Below, in pieces: positions 37,304 to 46,797 of a DNA stretch of 64,000 nt (its first letter is position 1; each line of letters begins with the position of its first letter). The stretch is from Pseudomonas cannabina (lineage in GTDB: Bacteria > Pseudomonadota > Gammaproteobacteria > Pseudomonadales > Pseudomonadaceae): positions 558,001 through 622,000 of the forward strand of contig NZ_FNKU01000001.1 of the NCBI RefSeq assembly GCF_900100365.1, in the 5' to 3' direction. The notes under the pieces are model-generated. The model had not been told where the DNA came from and ran no database searches. It saw only the letters and a list, made by a program, of their open reading frames with translations. Position numbers and translations under genes: made by a program.

Positions 37304-38119
37304 TTACACCTGTTTCACGCTCAAAAACGCCCGATGCACCGCATCGGGCGTTTTGTATTTCAGGGATAAGTGTGGTCGCTCCCCATTGTAGATCTGCACC
37401 GATTCATCCACCATTTTCACTGCATCTGCCAAGTCTTTAGGCCGATGGAGTAGAAACTCGGTCTTCAAAATTCCGTTTATTCGCTCGGCCATAGCGTTCT
37501 GGTAACAGTCATAACCATCAGTCATCGAGCACCGGATTTCATGCCTGGTATGCAGCCGCTGATAGAGGTCGGAACAGTACTGGGCACCGCGATCTGAATG
37601 ATGAATCAGCATCTGATCGGTTTTTCGCTCTCCTACCGCTTTTTCCAGTGCCTTTATCACCGACTGGGTATGCAGGCTTTCATGCACATGATGACCAACG
37701 ATCTTGCGTGAGTACGCATCTGTCACAAGGCTCACATAGGCCACGCTTTCCTGTGTAGGCAGATAGGTGATGTCTGCAACCCAGACCTGTTCGGGTCCAT
37801 TGGCCACGACTTGTTCAGGACCTGCTTTGAGCAGGTTGGGGTGGCGGCGAAAGCGATGATGACTATGAGTGGTCTTGTGATAAGCCCGTTTGCGCGGAAC
37901 CAGCTCGCGCGCATCACGAAGGATGGTAAACAGACGGTCTCTACCCACGCACAACGACGCAGGAGCTTCGACGCTCATCAAGTAGTGCAGCTTGCGCGTT
38001 CCCAGCCTGGGCTGGCGACGCCGCTTTTCCAGGACGAAGTCCACCACCTCTTGGTCTTGGCGGACCTTCGCGTCAAAAGCGCGATTACGCTTGTAATACG
38101 CTTGACGCGAAATACCCAT
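37304..38119 (-). CDS. IS3-family transposase OrfB
   Basis: A 271-residue rve-type integrase core. The catalytic DDE fits Asp in VWVADITYLPT, Asp in MLIHHSDRGAQYCS and Glu in QNAMAERINGILKTEF. The N-terminal HTH_21-like part is MGISRQAYYKRNRAFDAKVR. The frame is open upstream to the orfA slippery site, so it is probably made mainly as an OrfAB fusion by -1 frameshifting. Confidence 0.93.
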   Translation of the reverse strand: MGISRQAYYKRNRAFDAKVRQDQEVVDFVLEKRRRQPRLGTRKLHYLMSVEAPASLCVGRDRLFTILRDARELVPRKRAYHKTTHSHHRFRRHPNLLKAGPEQVVANGPEQVWVADITYLPTQESVAYVSLVTDAYSRKIVGHHVHESLHTQSVIKALEKAVGERKTDQMLIHHSDRGAQYCSDLYQRLHTRHEIRCSMTDGYDCYQNAMAERINGILKTEFLLHRPKDLADAVKMVDESVQIYNGERPHLSLKYKTPDAVHRAFLSVKQV

Positions 38120-38142
38120 GAACAGGCAAGCCCTGGTAATGC

Positions 38143-38544
38143 TCAGGTCTTGGATTTGCCCTTGCGAGAGGACTTGCCGGGTCGCTTTTTTACGATGGAA
38201 ACACCGTAGTCATTTTTCAAGACGTTCACGACAGCTTCAAAGAACTGGGCCTTCTGATTGCTCAGCACCAGCTGTTCTTCAAGCTCTTTAATCCGCTGCT
38301 CAGGTGTCGGCGGGAGTGTTGGCTCGGTCATGGACCTGTTCCTCGGCTCTCGAATTGATGCGCCTTGGCTCCAATCCTGTCGACCGTGCTTTCGTAACCA
38401 GACCAGCACCGTCGACCGGCCTTGGATGCCATAGCGTCGCTGGGCTTCTTTATAACTCAACTCGCCTTTTTCAACCTGATCTACGACCGATAATTTAAAG
38501 GCTAGCGTGTAATCGCGCTGGCTGCGCCTTTTGCCCGAATTCAT
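38143..38544 (-). CDS. IS3-family transposase OrfA
   Basis: A 133-residue DNA-binding protein. The helix-turn-helix lies in YTLAFKLSVVDQVEKGELSY and RRYGIQGRSTVLVWLRKHG. A leucine-zipper-like helix follows at RIKELEEQLVLSNQKAQFFE. AGGAGGACTC lies upstream of the ATG. The 3' end contains the frameshift heptamer. Confidence 0.9.
   Translation of the reverse strand: MNSGKRRSQRDYTLAFKLSVVDQVEKGELSYKEAQRRYGIQGRSTVLVWLRKHGRQDWSQGASIREPRNRSMTEPTLPPTPEQRIKELEEQLVLSNQKAQFFEAVVNVLKNDYGVSIVKKRPGKSSRKGKSKT
38185..38191 (-). other. Programmed -1 frameshift site of the IS3 element
   Basis: Minus strand A-AAA-AAG within the orfA codons GTA AAA AAG. Slipping back one base gives KKATRQVLSQGQIQDLSITR, which continues without a stop into orfB MGISRQAYYK. 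This is the classic IS3-family arrangement for making the OrfAB transposase. Confidence 0.85.
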
Positions 38545-38642
38545 TGAGTCCTCCTGAGGAAAGGTCAGAAGGTGTAAACCTTATTCAGGACGGGACACGC
38601 GCACAAAAAAAGCCACTCTTTCGAGTAGCCTTTTTTGATGTT

Positions 38643-38719
<77 letters not shown>

Positions 38720-38732
38720 TCTGTGTGGCGGC

Positions 38733-38760
38733 ATTCTACAGAGAGATGGCGGAGTGTCAA
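38733..38760 (-). promoter_or_regulatory. Promoter of tRNA-fMet copy 2
   Basis: Minus strand TTGACA (38755-38760), 16-bp spacer, TAGAAT (38733-38738), matching the promoter of copy 1 in sequence and spacing although the spacer differs. Confidence 0.8.
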
Positions 38761-38990
38761 TAGTTAGTTTTAAAAAAGTGCTTTTTCTTCAATCGCTTAG
38801 CAGGCGGTTAGCAGGCCGATCCAACGTGTCGATAAGGGTTTGACGCCCGTATGACGGGTTCATCCCGCCTTGTGCAGGGCGTTCACCGGCTGATGACACA
38901 CTTTTTCAGCAGCCTTTCGCATCATTAAGTGTTACTTGGCGATACGGGTGAGATACTGCGCGACCATGGATTCCCGAAACGCATCAGGTC

Positions 38991-40052
38991 ATGACGCAGC
39001 GCAAGATCATCCACATCGACTGTGACTGCTTTTATGCAGCCATTGAAATGCGCGACGAGCCCGATCTCGCGGGCAAGCCTCTGGCAGTGGGCGGCTCGGC
39101 AGATCGACGCGGGGTGATCGCCACCTGCAATTATGAGGCGCGCGCTTACGGCGTGCGCTCGGCCATGTCCTCCCGGCATGCGCTCAAGCTCTGCCCGGAC
39201 CTGACCATCGTCAAGCCACGCATGGACGCTTATAAAGAAGCATCGCGTGAAATTCATACCATCTTCCGTGACTACACCGATCTGATCGAACCATTGTCGC
39301 TGGACGAGGCGTTCCTGGATGTATCGAATGCCAGCCACTTTTCCGGCAGTGCGACGCGCATTGCTCAGGACATTCGCCGTCGCGTCTCGAATCAGTTGCA
39401 TATCACGGTCTCGGCGGGCGTGGCGCCCAACAAGTTTCTGGCCAAGATCGCCAGTGACTGGAAAAAACCCAACGGGTTGTTCGTGATTACCCCGGATCAG
39501 GTCGAGGATTTTGTCGCTTCGCTGCCGGTCACCAAATTGCATGGCGTGGGCAAGGTCACCGCAGACAAACTGGGCCGCCTGGGGATCGTTGACTGCGCCG
39601 ACCTGCGCAGCCGCAGCAAACTGGCCCTGGTGCGCGAGTTCGGCAGTTTTGGCGAGCGTCTCTGGAGTCTGGCGCACGGGATTGATGACCGTCCGGTGCA
39701 GAACGACAGTCGTCGTCAGTCAGTCAGCGTGGAAAATACCTACGATAACGACCTGCCCGATCTGGCTGCCTGCCTCGAAAAGCTACCCGCCTTGCTGGAA
39801 ACCCTGACCACGCGCATGGAGCGAATGGAAGGCCAGTACCGGCCTGGCAAACCGTTCGTCAAAGTGAAATTCCATGATTTCACGCAGACGACGCTGGAGC
39901 AGTCCGGAGCCGGCAGGGACCTTGGCAGTTACGAGCAACTGCTGACTCAGGCGTTCGCCCGAGGCGGCAAGCCGGTCCGACTGCTGGGGGTCGGGGTGCG
40001 TCTGCACGATCTGCGTGCAGCGCATGAGCAACTCGAGTTGTTCTCGCGTTAA
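38991..40052 (+). CDS. dinB: DNA polymerase IV
   Basis: A 353-residue Y-family translesion polymerase. The palm motifs are HIDCDCFYAAIEMRDEP (residues 7-23) and PLSLDEAFLDVS (about 100-111), with the catalytic acidic residues present. HhH region: KLHGVGKVTADKLGRLGI. The little-finger domain follows, but the C-terminal beta-clamp motif is not obvious beyond EQLELFSR, which fits QLxLF. No LexA box was seen directly upstream. Confidence 0.95.
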   Translation: MTQRKIIHIDCDCFYAAIEMRDEPDLAGKPLAVGGSADRRGVIATCNYEARAYGVRSAMSSRHALKLCPDLTIVKPRMDAYKEASREIHTIFRDYTDLIEPLSLDEAFLDVSNASHFSGSATRIAQDIRRRVSNQLHITVSAGVAPNKFLAKIASDWKKPNGLFVITPDQVEDFVASLPVTKLHGVGKVTADKLGRLGIVDCADLRSRSKLALVREFGSFGERLWSLAHGIDDRPVQNDSRRQSVSVENTYDNDLPDLAACLEKLPALLETLTTRMERMEGQYRPGKPFVKVKFHDFTQTTLEQSGAGRDLGSYEQLLTQAFARGGKPVRLLGVGVRLHDLRAAHEQLELFSR

Positions 40053-40087
40053 TGGCTGGCCGCGCCAAGGGTGCACAGCCAGACGCA

Positions 40088-41044
40088 TTATTCGCTTTGA
40101 GCAGGAACAGCGACCAGTCGGCCCGCGTCTCTGGCCAGAGACTCGAGAAACTCGCGTTGCAACTGGGGATCGTTGCGCGTCAGCTCGATCAGGTTCTGTT
40201 CCAGTTCGCTGGCTTCCTCTTCCAGACCCATGTCGGAAAGGCGCTTGACCCGATGCACCCACTGACTGACTTCATCATCTTCCAGATCGTCATAAATCAG
40301 TGCGTGAGCTTCCAGCAACTTGCCACGCAGCGAGTGGCTGATCGGCAAGCTGGCACTGGCATGCGCGCTGTCCTGATCGTCCTCGACACTGATGTACAAG
40401 CGGGTGATGCGGCTCAGGTCCTGTTCGGCGAACGGGCTGTCCAGCAGATTCAGACGCAACACGCCGTTGCGGTCCGTGCTCAGCTCATGGGTTTCAGCCC
40501 CGGCCTTGACGATCACCGGCCGCTCATTCCAGGGCAGGTCCGAGTTTTCGATGCGTTTGTCTTTCTGGACTTCGTCGATGCTCGCCAGGTTCTGCTCGGC
40601 GCGCCCGTGCGAAGGTGCATTCATGAACGGGTTGAGACCGGCAACGCCATAGTGAATCCAGTCTTTGGTCATGCTTTCCGGCAAATTACCCAGTGCAACG
40701 ACATTGACGACGTTCGCGCCGACTCCGGCGACCACTGCCACTGCGCCAAGGGGGATTTCGTAGATTTCCCGCCACGGCTGATAAGGCGTGTAACGGTCAT
40801 AGTGACGCGTAACCTCGAAGTCGGTGACCTCAAAGGATTTGTGTTCGTGGATGCGGATACGGCGTTGCGGCAACTCAAGCGTTTTGGGTTCGCCGATGTC
40901 GACCTGCAGCGTATGTTCGAGCAGTTTGCGCTCGACGCGCTCTTCGTGTTCGTTGCGTTGCGACAACTGGTTGGCACAGCCGCCGACGAGAAAAGTGCCG
41001 CACAGGACGACACTGCCGAGGCTTAAGGTGCTTCGTTTGAACAT
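40088..41044 (-). CDS. Conserved lipoprotein of unknown function
   Basis: A 318-residue protein with a lipoprotein signal (SLGSVVLCGTFLVGGC; lipidated Cys at residue 23). The mature part has a hydrophobic patch (IPLGAVAVVAGVGANVVNVV) and an otherwise soluble alpha/beta sequence. The position between dinB and proS matches a conserved Pseudomonas hypothetical gene. I do not recognise a domain of known function. It runs opposite to dinB and in the same direction as proS. Confidence 0.75.
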   Translation of the reverse strand: MFKRSTLSLGSVVLCGTFLVGGCANQLSQRNEHEERVERKLLEHTLQVDIGEPKTLELPQRRIRIHEHKSFEVTDFEVTRHYDRYTPYQPWREIYEIPLGAVAVVAGVGANVVNVVALGNLPESMTKDWIHYGVAGLNPFMNAPSHGRAEQNLASIDEVQKDKRIENSDLPWNERPVIVKAGAETHELSTDRNGVLRLNLLDSPFAEQDLSRITRLYISVEDDQDSAHASASLPISHSLRGKLLEAHALIYDDLEDDEVSQWVHRVKRLSDMGLEEEASELEQNLIELTRNDPQLQREFLESLARDAGRLVAVPAQSE

Positions 41045-41113
41045 GAGATCTCAGATGCGGAGTGGGCGAGTGATGAGCGGCGCACCCTTTGCAGCAAGGA
41101 TGCGCCTTTAGAC

Positions 41114-42829
41114 TCAGCGTTTCACGCGACCCTGGATGAACGACAGCACATCCGCCACAGCAATGGCTTGCGGTTGCGACTCGGTACGGCTCTTGTATTC
41201 CAGATTGCCTTCGGCCAGACCGCGATCACTGACCACGATGCGATGCGGAATACCGATCAGCTCCATGTCGGCGAACTTGATGCCCGGGCTGGTTTTCTTG
41301 TCGCGATCATCGAGCAGCACTTCGAAGCCTGCGCCAGTCAGCTCGGCGTACAGCCGGTCGGTCGCTTCGCGGACCGCGTCTGTCTCGTAACGCAGCGGGA
41401 TCAGTGCGATCTGGAAGGGCGCCAGTGTATCGTTCCAGATGATGCCGTTCTCATCGCTGTTCTGCTCGATGGCAGCAGCAACCACGCGGGAAACACCGAT
41501 GCCGTAGCAACCCATTGCTAGGTTGACCGGTTTGCCGTTCTCGCCCAGTACCTGGCACTTCATCGCTTCGCTGTATTTGGTGCCCAGCTGGAAGATGTGC
41601 CCGACTTCGATGCCACGCTTGATTTCCAGCGTGCCTTTGCCATCCGGGCTTGGATCGCCGGCCACTACGTTGCGCAGGTCGGCAACGGTCGGTACTGGCA
41701 GATCGCGCTCCCAGTTGACGCCGAAATAGTGCTTGTCATCAATATTGGCACCGACGCTGAAGTCACTCATCAGCTCGACAGAACGGTCGATGATGCAAGG
41801 CAGCGGCAGATTCAGTGGGCCCAGCGAGCCTGCGCCCGCGCCGATCGCATCACGCAGTTCGGCTTCAGAGGCCATGACCAGCGGGCTGGCGACCAACTCT
41901 TGCTGGCTTGCCTTGATTTCGTTGAGCTCGTGATCGCCACGAATGATCAGCGCGATCAACTTGCCTTCTTCTGCCGCGTGGACAACCAGCGTTTTGACGG
42001 TTTTTTCAATCGGCAAACCAAAGCCTTCGACCAGTTGCGCAATGGTTTTGGCATTTGGCGTGTCGACCAGGCGCAGCTCTTCGGTCGCGGCCGGGCGGGA
42101 GGTCTCGCGTGGGACCGCTTCGGCTTTTTCGATATTGGCCGCGTAATCGGAGCCGTTGCTGAACACGATATCGTCTTCGCCGGATTCGGCCAGTACGTGG
42201 AACTCGTGAGAACCCGCACCGCCAATCGAACCGTTGTCAGCTTCGACCGGGCGGAATTTCAGACCCAGGCGACTGAAAATATTGCTGTACGCGAGGTGCA
42301 TGCGGTCGTAAGTGACCTGCAGCGATGCGTTGTCGGCATGGAACGAGTAGGCGTCTTTCATGACGAATTCCCGGCCACGCATCAGGCCGAAACGCGGGCG
42401 GATTTCGTCACGGAATTTGGTCTGGATCTGGTACAGGTTGATCGGTAGCTGTTTATAGCTGTTGAGCTCATTACGGGCCAGATCGGTAATGACTTCTTCG
42501 TGGGTCGGGCCCAGGCAGAATTCACGGTTGTGGCGGTCGACCAGGCGCATCAGCTCCGGGCCATACTGCTCCCAGCGTCCGGATTCCTGCCACAACTCCG
42601 CAGGCTGGATGCCGGGCATCAGAATTTCGAGTGCGCCAGCGGCGTCCATTTCTTCACGCACAATGGCTTCGACCTTGCGCAGTACACGCAGGCCCATGGG
42701 CAGCCAGGTATAAAGACCGGATGCCAGTTTGCGAATCATGCCGGCACGCAGCATCAGCTGATGGCTGACCACGACCGCATCGGAAGGGGTTTCTTTCTGT
42801 GTGGCGAGCAAAAATTGACTGGTGCGCAT
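41114..42829 (-). CDS. proS: Proline--tRNA ligase
   Basis: A 571-residue bacterial-type class II ProRS with an editing insertion. The N-terminal core includes [19 protein letters not shown] and motif 2 [19 protein letters not shown]. The YbaK-like editing domain, which hydrolyses Ala-tRNA-Pro, occupies about residues 225-390 ([20 protein letters not shown]). Motif 3 is [15 protein letters not shown]. The anticodon-binding domain is C-terminal. The start [14 protein letters not shown] at 42829 matches the family; further upstream codons are non-conserved. Confidence 0.96.
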   Translation of the reverse strand: MRTSQFLLATQKETPSDAVVVSHQLMLRAGMIRKLASGLYTWLPMGLRVLRKVEAIVREEMDAAGALEILMPGIQPAELWQESGRWEQYGPELMRLVDRHNREFCLGPTHEEVITDLARNELNSYKQLPINLYQIQTKFRDEIRPRFGLMRGREFVMKDAYSFHADNASLQVTYDRMHLAYSNIFSRLGLKFRPVEADNGSIGGAGSHEFHVLAESGEDDIVFSNGSDYAANIEKAEAVPRETSRPAATEELRLVDTPNAKTIAQLVEGFGLPIEKTVKTLVVHAAEEGKLIALIIRGDHELNEIKASQQELVASPLVMASEAELRDAIGAGAGSLGPLNLPLPCIIDRSVELMSDFSVGANIDDKHYFGVNWERDLPVPTVADLRNVVAGDPSPDGKGTLEIKRGIEVGHIFQLGTKYSEAMKCQVLGENGKPVNLAMGCYGIGVSRVVAAAIEQNSDENGIIWNDTLAPFQIALIPLRYETDAVREATDRLYAELTGAGFEVLLDDRDKKTSPGIKFADMELIGIPHRIVVSDRGLAEGNLEYKSRTESQPQAIAVADVLSFIQGRVKR

Positions 42830-42950
42830 GGTAGGCCGTTGTCGGTTGCTGAGACTGAATAAGACTTGGCATTGTACGGCGCTGATCCAGTGACGTACAG
42901 GGCAGGGCGGGCTTGCAGGGGGTTGCAAACAGGCTTTGAAGGCTTGAATG

Positions 42951-42977
42951 AAAAAGCCCAGCGTGTGCCGGGCTTCT
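42951..42977 (-). terminator. Terminator of the OprD-family porin gene
   Basis: Minus strand AAGCCCGGCAC-ACGC-TGGGCTT followed by TTT, 25 bp after the porin stop. Confidence 0.65.
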
Positions 42978-43002
42978 TCTATTAACGAGTACTGAGTTGC
43001 GA

Positions 43003-44325
43003 TTACAGGATCGAAATCGGGTAATCGACGATCAGACGGAACTCGTTGACGTCGCCTTCGCCCTCGTCGGCATTGGCGCGGTGCCATGCTTGACGAGCGC
43101 GGAAGGACAAGTCCTTGGCCGGGCCGTTTTGCACAACGTACTTGGCCTCAAGGTTGGTCTCGTGGTGTTCGCCATCAGCACCGTACAGGCCAGCATAAGC
43201 GCTGTTCACCGGAGTGTTGGTGCCGTCGATGTCAGTACCCTTGATGTAGCGGGTCATGAAACTCAGGCCGGGAATACCGTAAGGCGTCATGTTCAGGTCG
43301 TAACGAACCTGCCAGGATTTCTCGCCCGGACCGTTGAAGTCGGAGTACTGGATCGAGTTGTTCAGGAAGATCGAGTCGCCACCGCGGTTGTTGTCACCGA
43401 TACCGATGTAGTCAAACGGGGTGTCGCCGTTGATCTTCTGGAAAGCCAGGGTCACGGTATGTGCAGCAAGGAACGAGTAGGCTGCAGAACCCGAGAACGC
43501 GGTGTTGCTGATCGAGCCGGCTTTGGCGCTGCCTTCGTCAACGGTGCGGTAGATGTTCGCATCGAATGCCAGAGACTGGTCATTGCCCAGTGGCAATGCG
43601 TAGTTCACGTTACCGTAGTATTGATCCCAGACGTCTTCGAGCTTGGCGGCATAGAACGCAACGCCCAGGCTGTCGTTGATAGCGTATTTGCCGCCAGCGA
43701 AATCAGCGGTTTTGGCTTCTACGCCTGCGTAAGTTGCAAAGATGCCACCGCTGTGGCTGGTGTCATCCTGGCTGGTGCCCGAGTAGAAATGTCCTGCTTC
43801 AACATCGAGGCCGGTAATTTCGCTGCTTTGCAGGCTCAGACCGCTTGCTGTCTGAGGCAGCAGACGCGAACCGCCGACGGCGAAGACCGGGCTGGTAGGC
43901 TGCATGTCACCAACTTTCAGTTCGGTTTTCGAAACGCGGAACTTGACCGCGCCACCCAGTTTGCCCTGAGTGTTTTCGTTGTTGCCGCTCGAGTCGGTGA
44001 CCAGGTTGCCAGAGCCCGAATACTTGTCAGGACCCCAAAGCTTTACGCCGCCGTAACCGAAAGCTTCAACGCCGACGCCGACGGTGCCTTGAGTGTAACC
44101 GCTGCTGAAATTGGCCCAAATACCCTGGGTCCAGTCGCGATCATCAACAGCGCCATCTTTCTTGTCGCGGTTGTAGTAATAGTTGCGCAATTTCAGGTCA
44201 AAGGTGCTGCCTTCAACAAAGCCTTTGGCATCAGCCTGATCGCTGACGAAAGGTGCCGCTGTTGCCAGTTGGGCGCTGGCTGCAGTAACGGCCAGTGCGA
44301 TTGCGCTCCACTTCATCACTCTCAT
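43003..44325 (-). CDS. OprD-family outer membrane porin
   Basis: A 440-residue precursor with signal peptide ([20 protein letters not shown]) and an 18-stranded OprD-type barrel. Typical blocks are [36 protein letters not shown] and the C-terminal [12 protein letters not shown] strand. These porins take up basic amino acids, peptides or small carboxylates; the substrate here cannot be told. AGGAG lies eight bases before ATG 44325. A long AT-rich upstream region suggests substantial regulation. Confidence 0.9.
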   Translation of the reverse strand: MRVMKWSAIALAVTAASAQLATAAPFVSDQADAKGFVEGSTFDLKLRNYYYNRDKKDGAVDDRDWTQGIWANFSSGYTQGTVGVGVEAFGYGGVKLWGPDKYSGSGNLVTDSSGNNENTQGKLGGAVKFRVSKTELKVGDMQPTSPVFAVGGSRLLPQTASGLSLQSSEITGLDVEAGHFYSGTSQDDTSHSGGIFATYAGVEAKTADFAGGKYAINDSLGVAFYAAKLEDVWDQYYGNVNYALPLGNDQSLAFDANIYRTVDEGSAKAGSISNTAFSGSAAYSFLAAHTVTLAFQKINGDTPFDYIGIGDNNRGGDSIFLNNSIQYSDFNGPGEKSWQVRYDLNMTPYGIPGLSFMTRYIKGTDIDGTNTPVNSAYAGLYGADGEHHETNLEAKYVVQNGPAKDLSFRARQAWHRANADEGEGDVNEFRLIVDYPISIL

Positions 44326-45236
44326 CGTGATTGCTCCTTTGGTTTTTAGAAGATTTTTTGCCGTCCCACCTGTTTTTTTATCTGGGCGGCTCTTTCTATT
44401 TTTTGGTCCGCGAAATCTACATGACGCTGACTTTGGTTGCGATAGCTACAGCTCTATCCTTTCAGAATCTTTACGGTGCTACTCGTGGCGAACCGTCCAT
44501 GATGCAGCAGTAGCGTTGCACTCAGGCTTTCCAGGTTTCTGTATCGACCGTCTGCGCCTGACCGGATCGGTCCGTGCGCAGCCTGCCAGAAACTTTCCCC
44601 GGGGTCGCGAGACATTTTCCCTTGATCCTGCCGCCGCTGTTTTCCGCCAGAAGCATCGTGATCATGTGAGTGATAAAGCAACAAGCGTGCACAAAATTCC
44701 TGAAAATGAAAAAATTTTGTGAAAAATCAGAATCAGGATCGAGTTTTGTTTGCAACCATTTGTTTTTTAAGCATTTTATTGATTTTAATAATTTCACCAG
44801 CCTAGGGTCTCGCATCGCGAAGCTCAAGGCTTTTTTCAAAAGCGTTACCTGCAACCGCATCCAGTGTGTAAAAAACGAACCCACAGTGTTGCTGTCGCAA
44901 CATCGGTGTGTTGTTTTGGTGCAACCCGCGTCGCGAATGCCTGAACCTGGAGCGTTGCCTGCGGGCAAACCTATGGTGGGCACCAGGTTGTTTCATTTTC
45001 ATGTACTTGAGCCGTCTTTTCCGGAATGGGCTACCTGCCAACGCTTTTTTTGCGGCTCTGCGATGGTACAAACGGGCGTCAACTCGGTGCGTTTGCAGTC
45101 AGGCGGGCTGCATGCTGGTGCGCGGAACGGTTTGGGGATGAAGCGGCCTTTGATCGCGCGTATCCTTCAAGTGTTGCGCTGCGGCCCGCCAGTGGTGGGC
45201 TGGTCGATATTCATTTGGCATCAGGAGCTATTTATC
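44326..45236. other. 910-bp AT-rich intergenic region between the porin and HIT genes
   Basis: No convincing gene. A long plus-strand frame from 44670 enters the HIT gene but its upstream residues look non-coding. The segment 44690-44810 is strongly A/T-rich for this genome and could bind MvaT/H-NS-like proteins. On the minus strand the porin leader has an A-rich stretch, AAAAACCAAAGGAG, overlapping its Shine-Dalgarno. The region would hold the promoters of both divergent genes. Confidence 0.5.
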
Positions 45237-45662
45237 GTGTTCGTTCTGGATTCACGTCTTCAACAAGACACCCTGCCGATTGGCGACTTCCCCCTGTGCC
45301 GACTGCTGCTGTCCAACGATGCGAATTATCCATGGTTCATCCTGGTGCCGCGTCGCGCCGATATCAGTGAAATCTTTCAGCTTGAGGCTGCTGATCAGCT
45401 CACGCTGTGGCAAGAGACAACCGAGCTGTCGAGGGTGCTGAAAGAGGCGTTTGCCGCGGATAAACTTAACGTTGCGGCGTTGGGTAACGTGGTCAGCCAA
45501 CTGCATATGCATGTCATCGTGCGCAAGCGCTCGGATGTCGCCTGGCCTGCGCCGGTGTGGGGCAAGCATCCTGCGCTTGCCTATACTGATGAGCAGTTCG
45601 CCGAAATCCGGCGGCAACTCAAGCCATTGTTGGCTACTGATTTTCGATTCGAGGAGGAATGA
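45237..45662 (+). CDS. HIT-family protein
   Basis: A 141-residue histidine-triad protein that probably acts on a nucleotide or dinucleotide substrate. The triad region reads [16 protein letters not shown] near residue 90, with two of the three classical histidines; the first is Gln, as in a known HIT sub-branch. The GTG at 45237 has AGGAG nine bases upstream and gives normal length. Its stop overlaps the slyX leader. Confidence 0.85.
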   Translation: MFVLDSRLQQDTLPIGDFPLCRLLLSNDANYPWFILVPRRADISEIFQLEAADQLTLWQETTELSRVLKEAFAADKLNVAALGNVVSQLHMHVIVRKRSDVAWPAPVWGKHPALAYTDEQFAEIRRQLKPLLATDFRFEEE

Positions 45663-45664
45663 TC

Positions 45665-45871
45665 ATGAACCTTGATGAGCGAGTCATGGAGCTGGAAAGC
45701 CGCATGGCGTTTCAGGACGACACCATTCAGGCACTCAATGATGTGCTGGTGACGCAACGTCGTGAGCTGGACCGTCTGCAATTGCAAATGGCTGCGATGC
45801 TCAAGCGTCAGGAGGAAATGGGCAGTCAGTTTGAAACATTCGAAGAAGAGGCACCGCCACCTCACTATTGA
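45665..45871 (+). CDS. slyX: SlyX family protein
   Basis: A 68-residue coiled-coil protein with the SlyX pattern: [20 protein letters not shown], a long amphipathic helix with heptad leucines, and the conserved C-terminal PPPHY. The function is unknown. ATG 45665 is preferred over ATG 45659 because GGAGGA at 45653-45658 is correctly spaced. It is coupled to the HIT gene. Confidence 0.88.
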   Translation: MNLDERVMELESRMAFQDDTIQALNDVLVTQRRELDRLQLQMAAMLKRQEEMGSQFETFEEEAPPPHY

Positions 45872-45882
45872 TCTGGCTGCAT

Positions 45883-45922
45883 AAAAAAATCGCGGCGTCC
45901 GTAAGGGCGTCGCGATTTTTTT
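45883..45922. terminator. Bidirectional terminator between slyX and the cold-shock-domain gene
   Basis: AAAAAAATCGCGGCG pairs with CGTCGCGATTTTTTT. It serves both convergent genes. Confidence 0.85.
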
Positions 45923-45961
45923 ACATCGGCTTGTTACAACAACGAACGTGCCTCAGACGAA

Positions 45962-46570
45962 TCAGCGACGCGGCAGCGCTGCAATGACGTCTTCGGCCTG
46001 CAGGCCTTTGTCTCGGTTCATTACGGAGAATTCGACACGCTGGCCTTCGACCAGTACACGGTGGCCCTCACCGCGAATGGCACGAAAATGCACAAAAATA
46101 TCGTCGCCCGAATCCCGGGAAATAAAGCCGAAGCCTTTGGATGTGTTGAACCACTTCACGGTGCCTGTATCGCGATTGCCCATGTCATGGCTTTGAGCAG
46201 CAGGCGCTGGTGAGTAAGACCTGTAAAAACTGACTGCAAGGTGCAATGCAACGGCCACAACCGCAATAATCAGGCTCACCATAATGGCCGGCTGGCCTGC
46301 GATGAATGGCAGTGGAACGAGCAACACCAGGGTTTGTATGACGACAGCAATGACGAGTAGAGCGCTGACCAGATTTTGCAGATTATGCCGTGGGCCTCGG
46401 TTCCAATAAGGAATCACCGGAGCGAGTACCAGGTTGAGCAACCCGAAAAAAGCCAGACCAAGTGCATCGGGCTGTTGCAGGTAGGGAGACAGGGTTTCAC
46501 TGCGCAGGCTAGGTATGAAAGAAAGCAGCAAGGCTGCCGCTCCCGTTACCAGATGGACGATTTTCAACAT
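45962..46570 (-). CDS. Membrane-anchored cold-shock-domain protein
   Basis: A 202-residue fusion. Residues 1-120 hold about four hydrophobic segments (for example [34 protein letters not shown] and [20 protein letters not shown]). Residues about 135-202 form a cold-shock domain with RNP1 [15 protein letters not shown] and RNP2 DIFVHFRAI. It may tether a nucleic-acid-binding domain to the inner membrane. The location between slyX and dps matches a conserved Pseudomonas gene. The start ([10 protein letters not shown]) has a weak Shine-Dalgarno, so it is not certain. Confidence 0.8.
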   Translation of the reverse strand: MLKIVHLVTGAAALLLSFIPSLRSETLSPYLQQPDALGLAFFGLLNLVLAPVIPYWNRGPRHNLQNLVSALLVIAVVIQTLVLLVPLPFIAGQPAIMVSLIIAVVAVALHLAVSFYRSYSPAPAAQSHDMGNRDTGTVKWFNTSKGFGFISRDSGDDIFVHFRAIRGEGHRVLVEGQRVEFSVMNRDKGLQAEDVIAALPRR

Positions 46571-46797
46571 TTTAAAAAGCTCACATGCAAGAAGGATTAC
46601 AAGAAATAGCGGGTAACGCCCGGTACGCTTCAGAACAAGAGGAGGCGTGATGCACGAACGTTTGGCCAGCCTATGCGCCAACGCTGGATGGCAACTCATT
46701 GGCGACACGGCCTGTATTTAACAGCAAAGCCTGATGCTACTCAAATCAGCAATTGATGACGACCGGAGTGTTTTGCTGCTGTCAGCGTTCACTTTAG

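Larger units (their letters stand above)
37284..38597 (-). mobile_element. IS3-family insertion sequence between the two tRNA-fMet genes
   Basis: A 1,314-bp element with ends TGTCTAGTCCTGAAATAGG (left) and, complemented, TGTCCCGTCCTGAATAAGG (right). Flanked by the 3-bp direct repeat CGC (37281-37283 and 38598-38600). It carries orfA and orfB on the minus strand with a frameshift site between them. All parts look intact. Confidence 0.9.

Noticed and set aside
44670..45236. N-terminal extension of the HIT protein by 189 codons
   Set aside because: The extension has no recognisable domain, lies in AT-rich non-coding sequence, and the GTG at 45237 has an ideal Shine-Dalgarno and gives normal HIT length.
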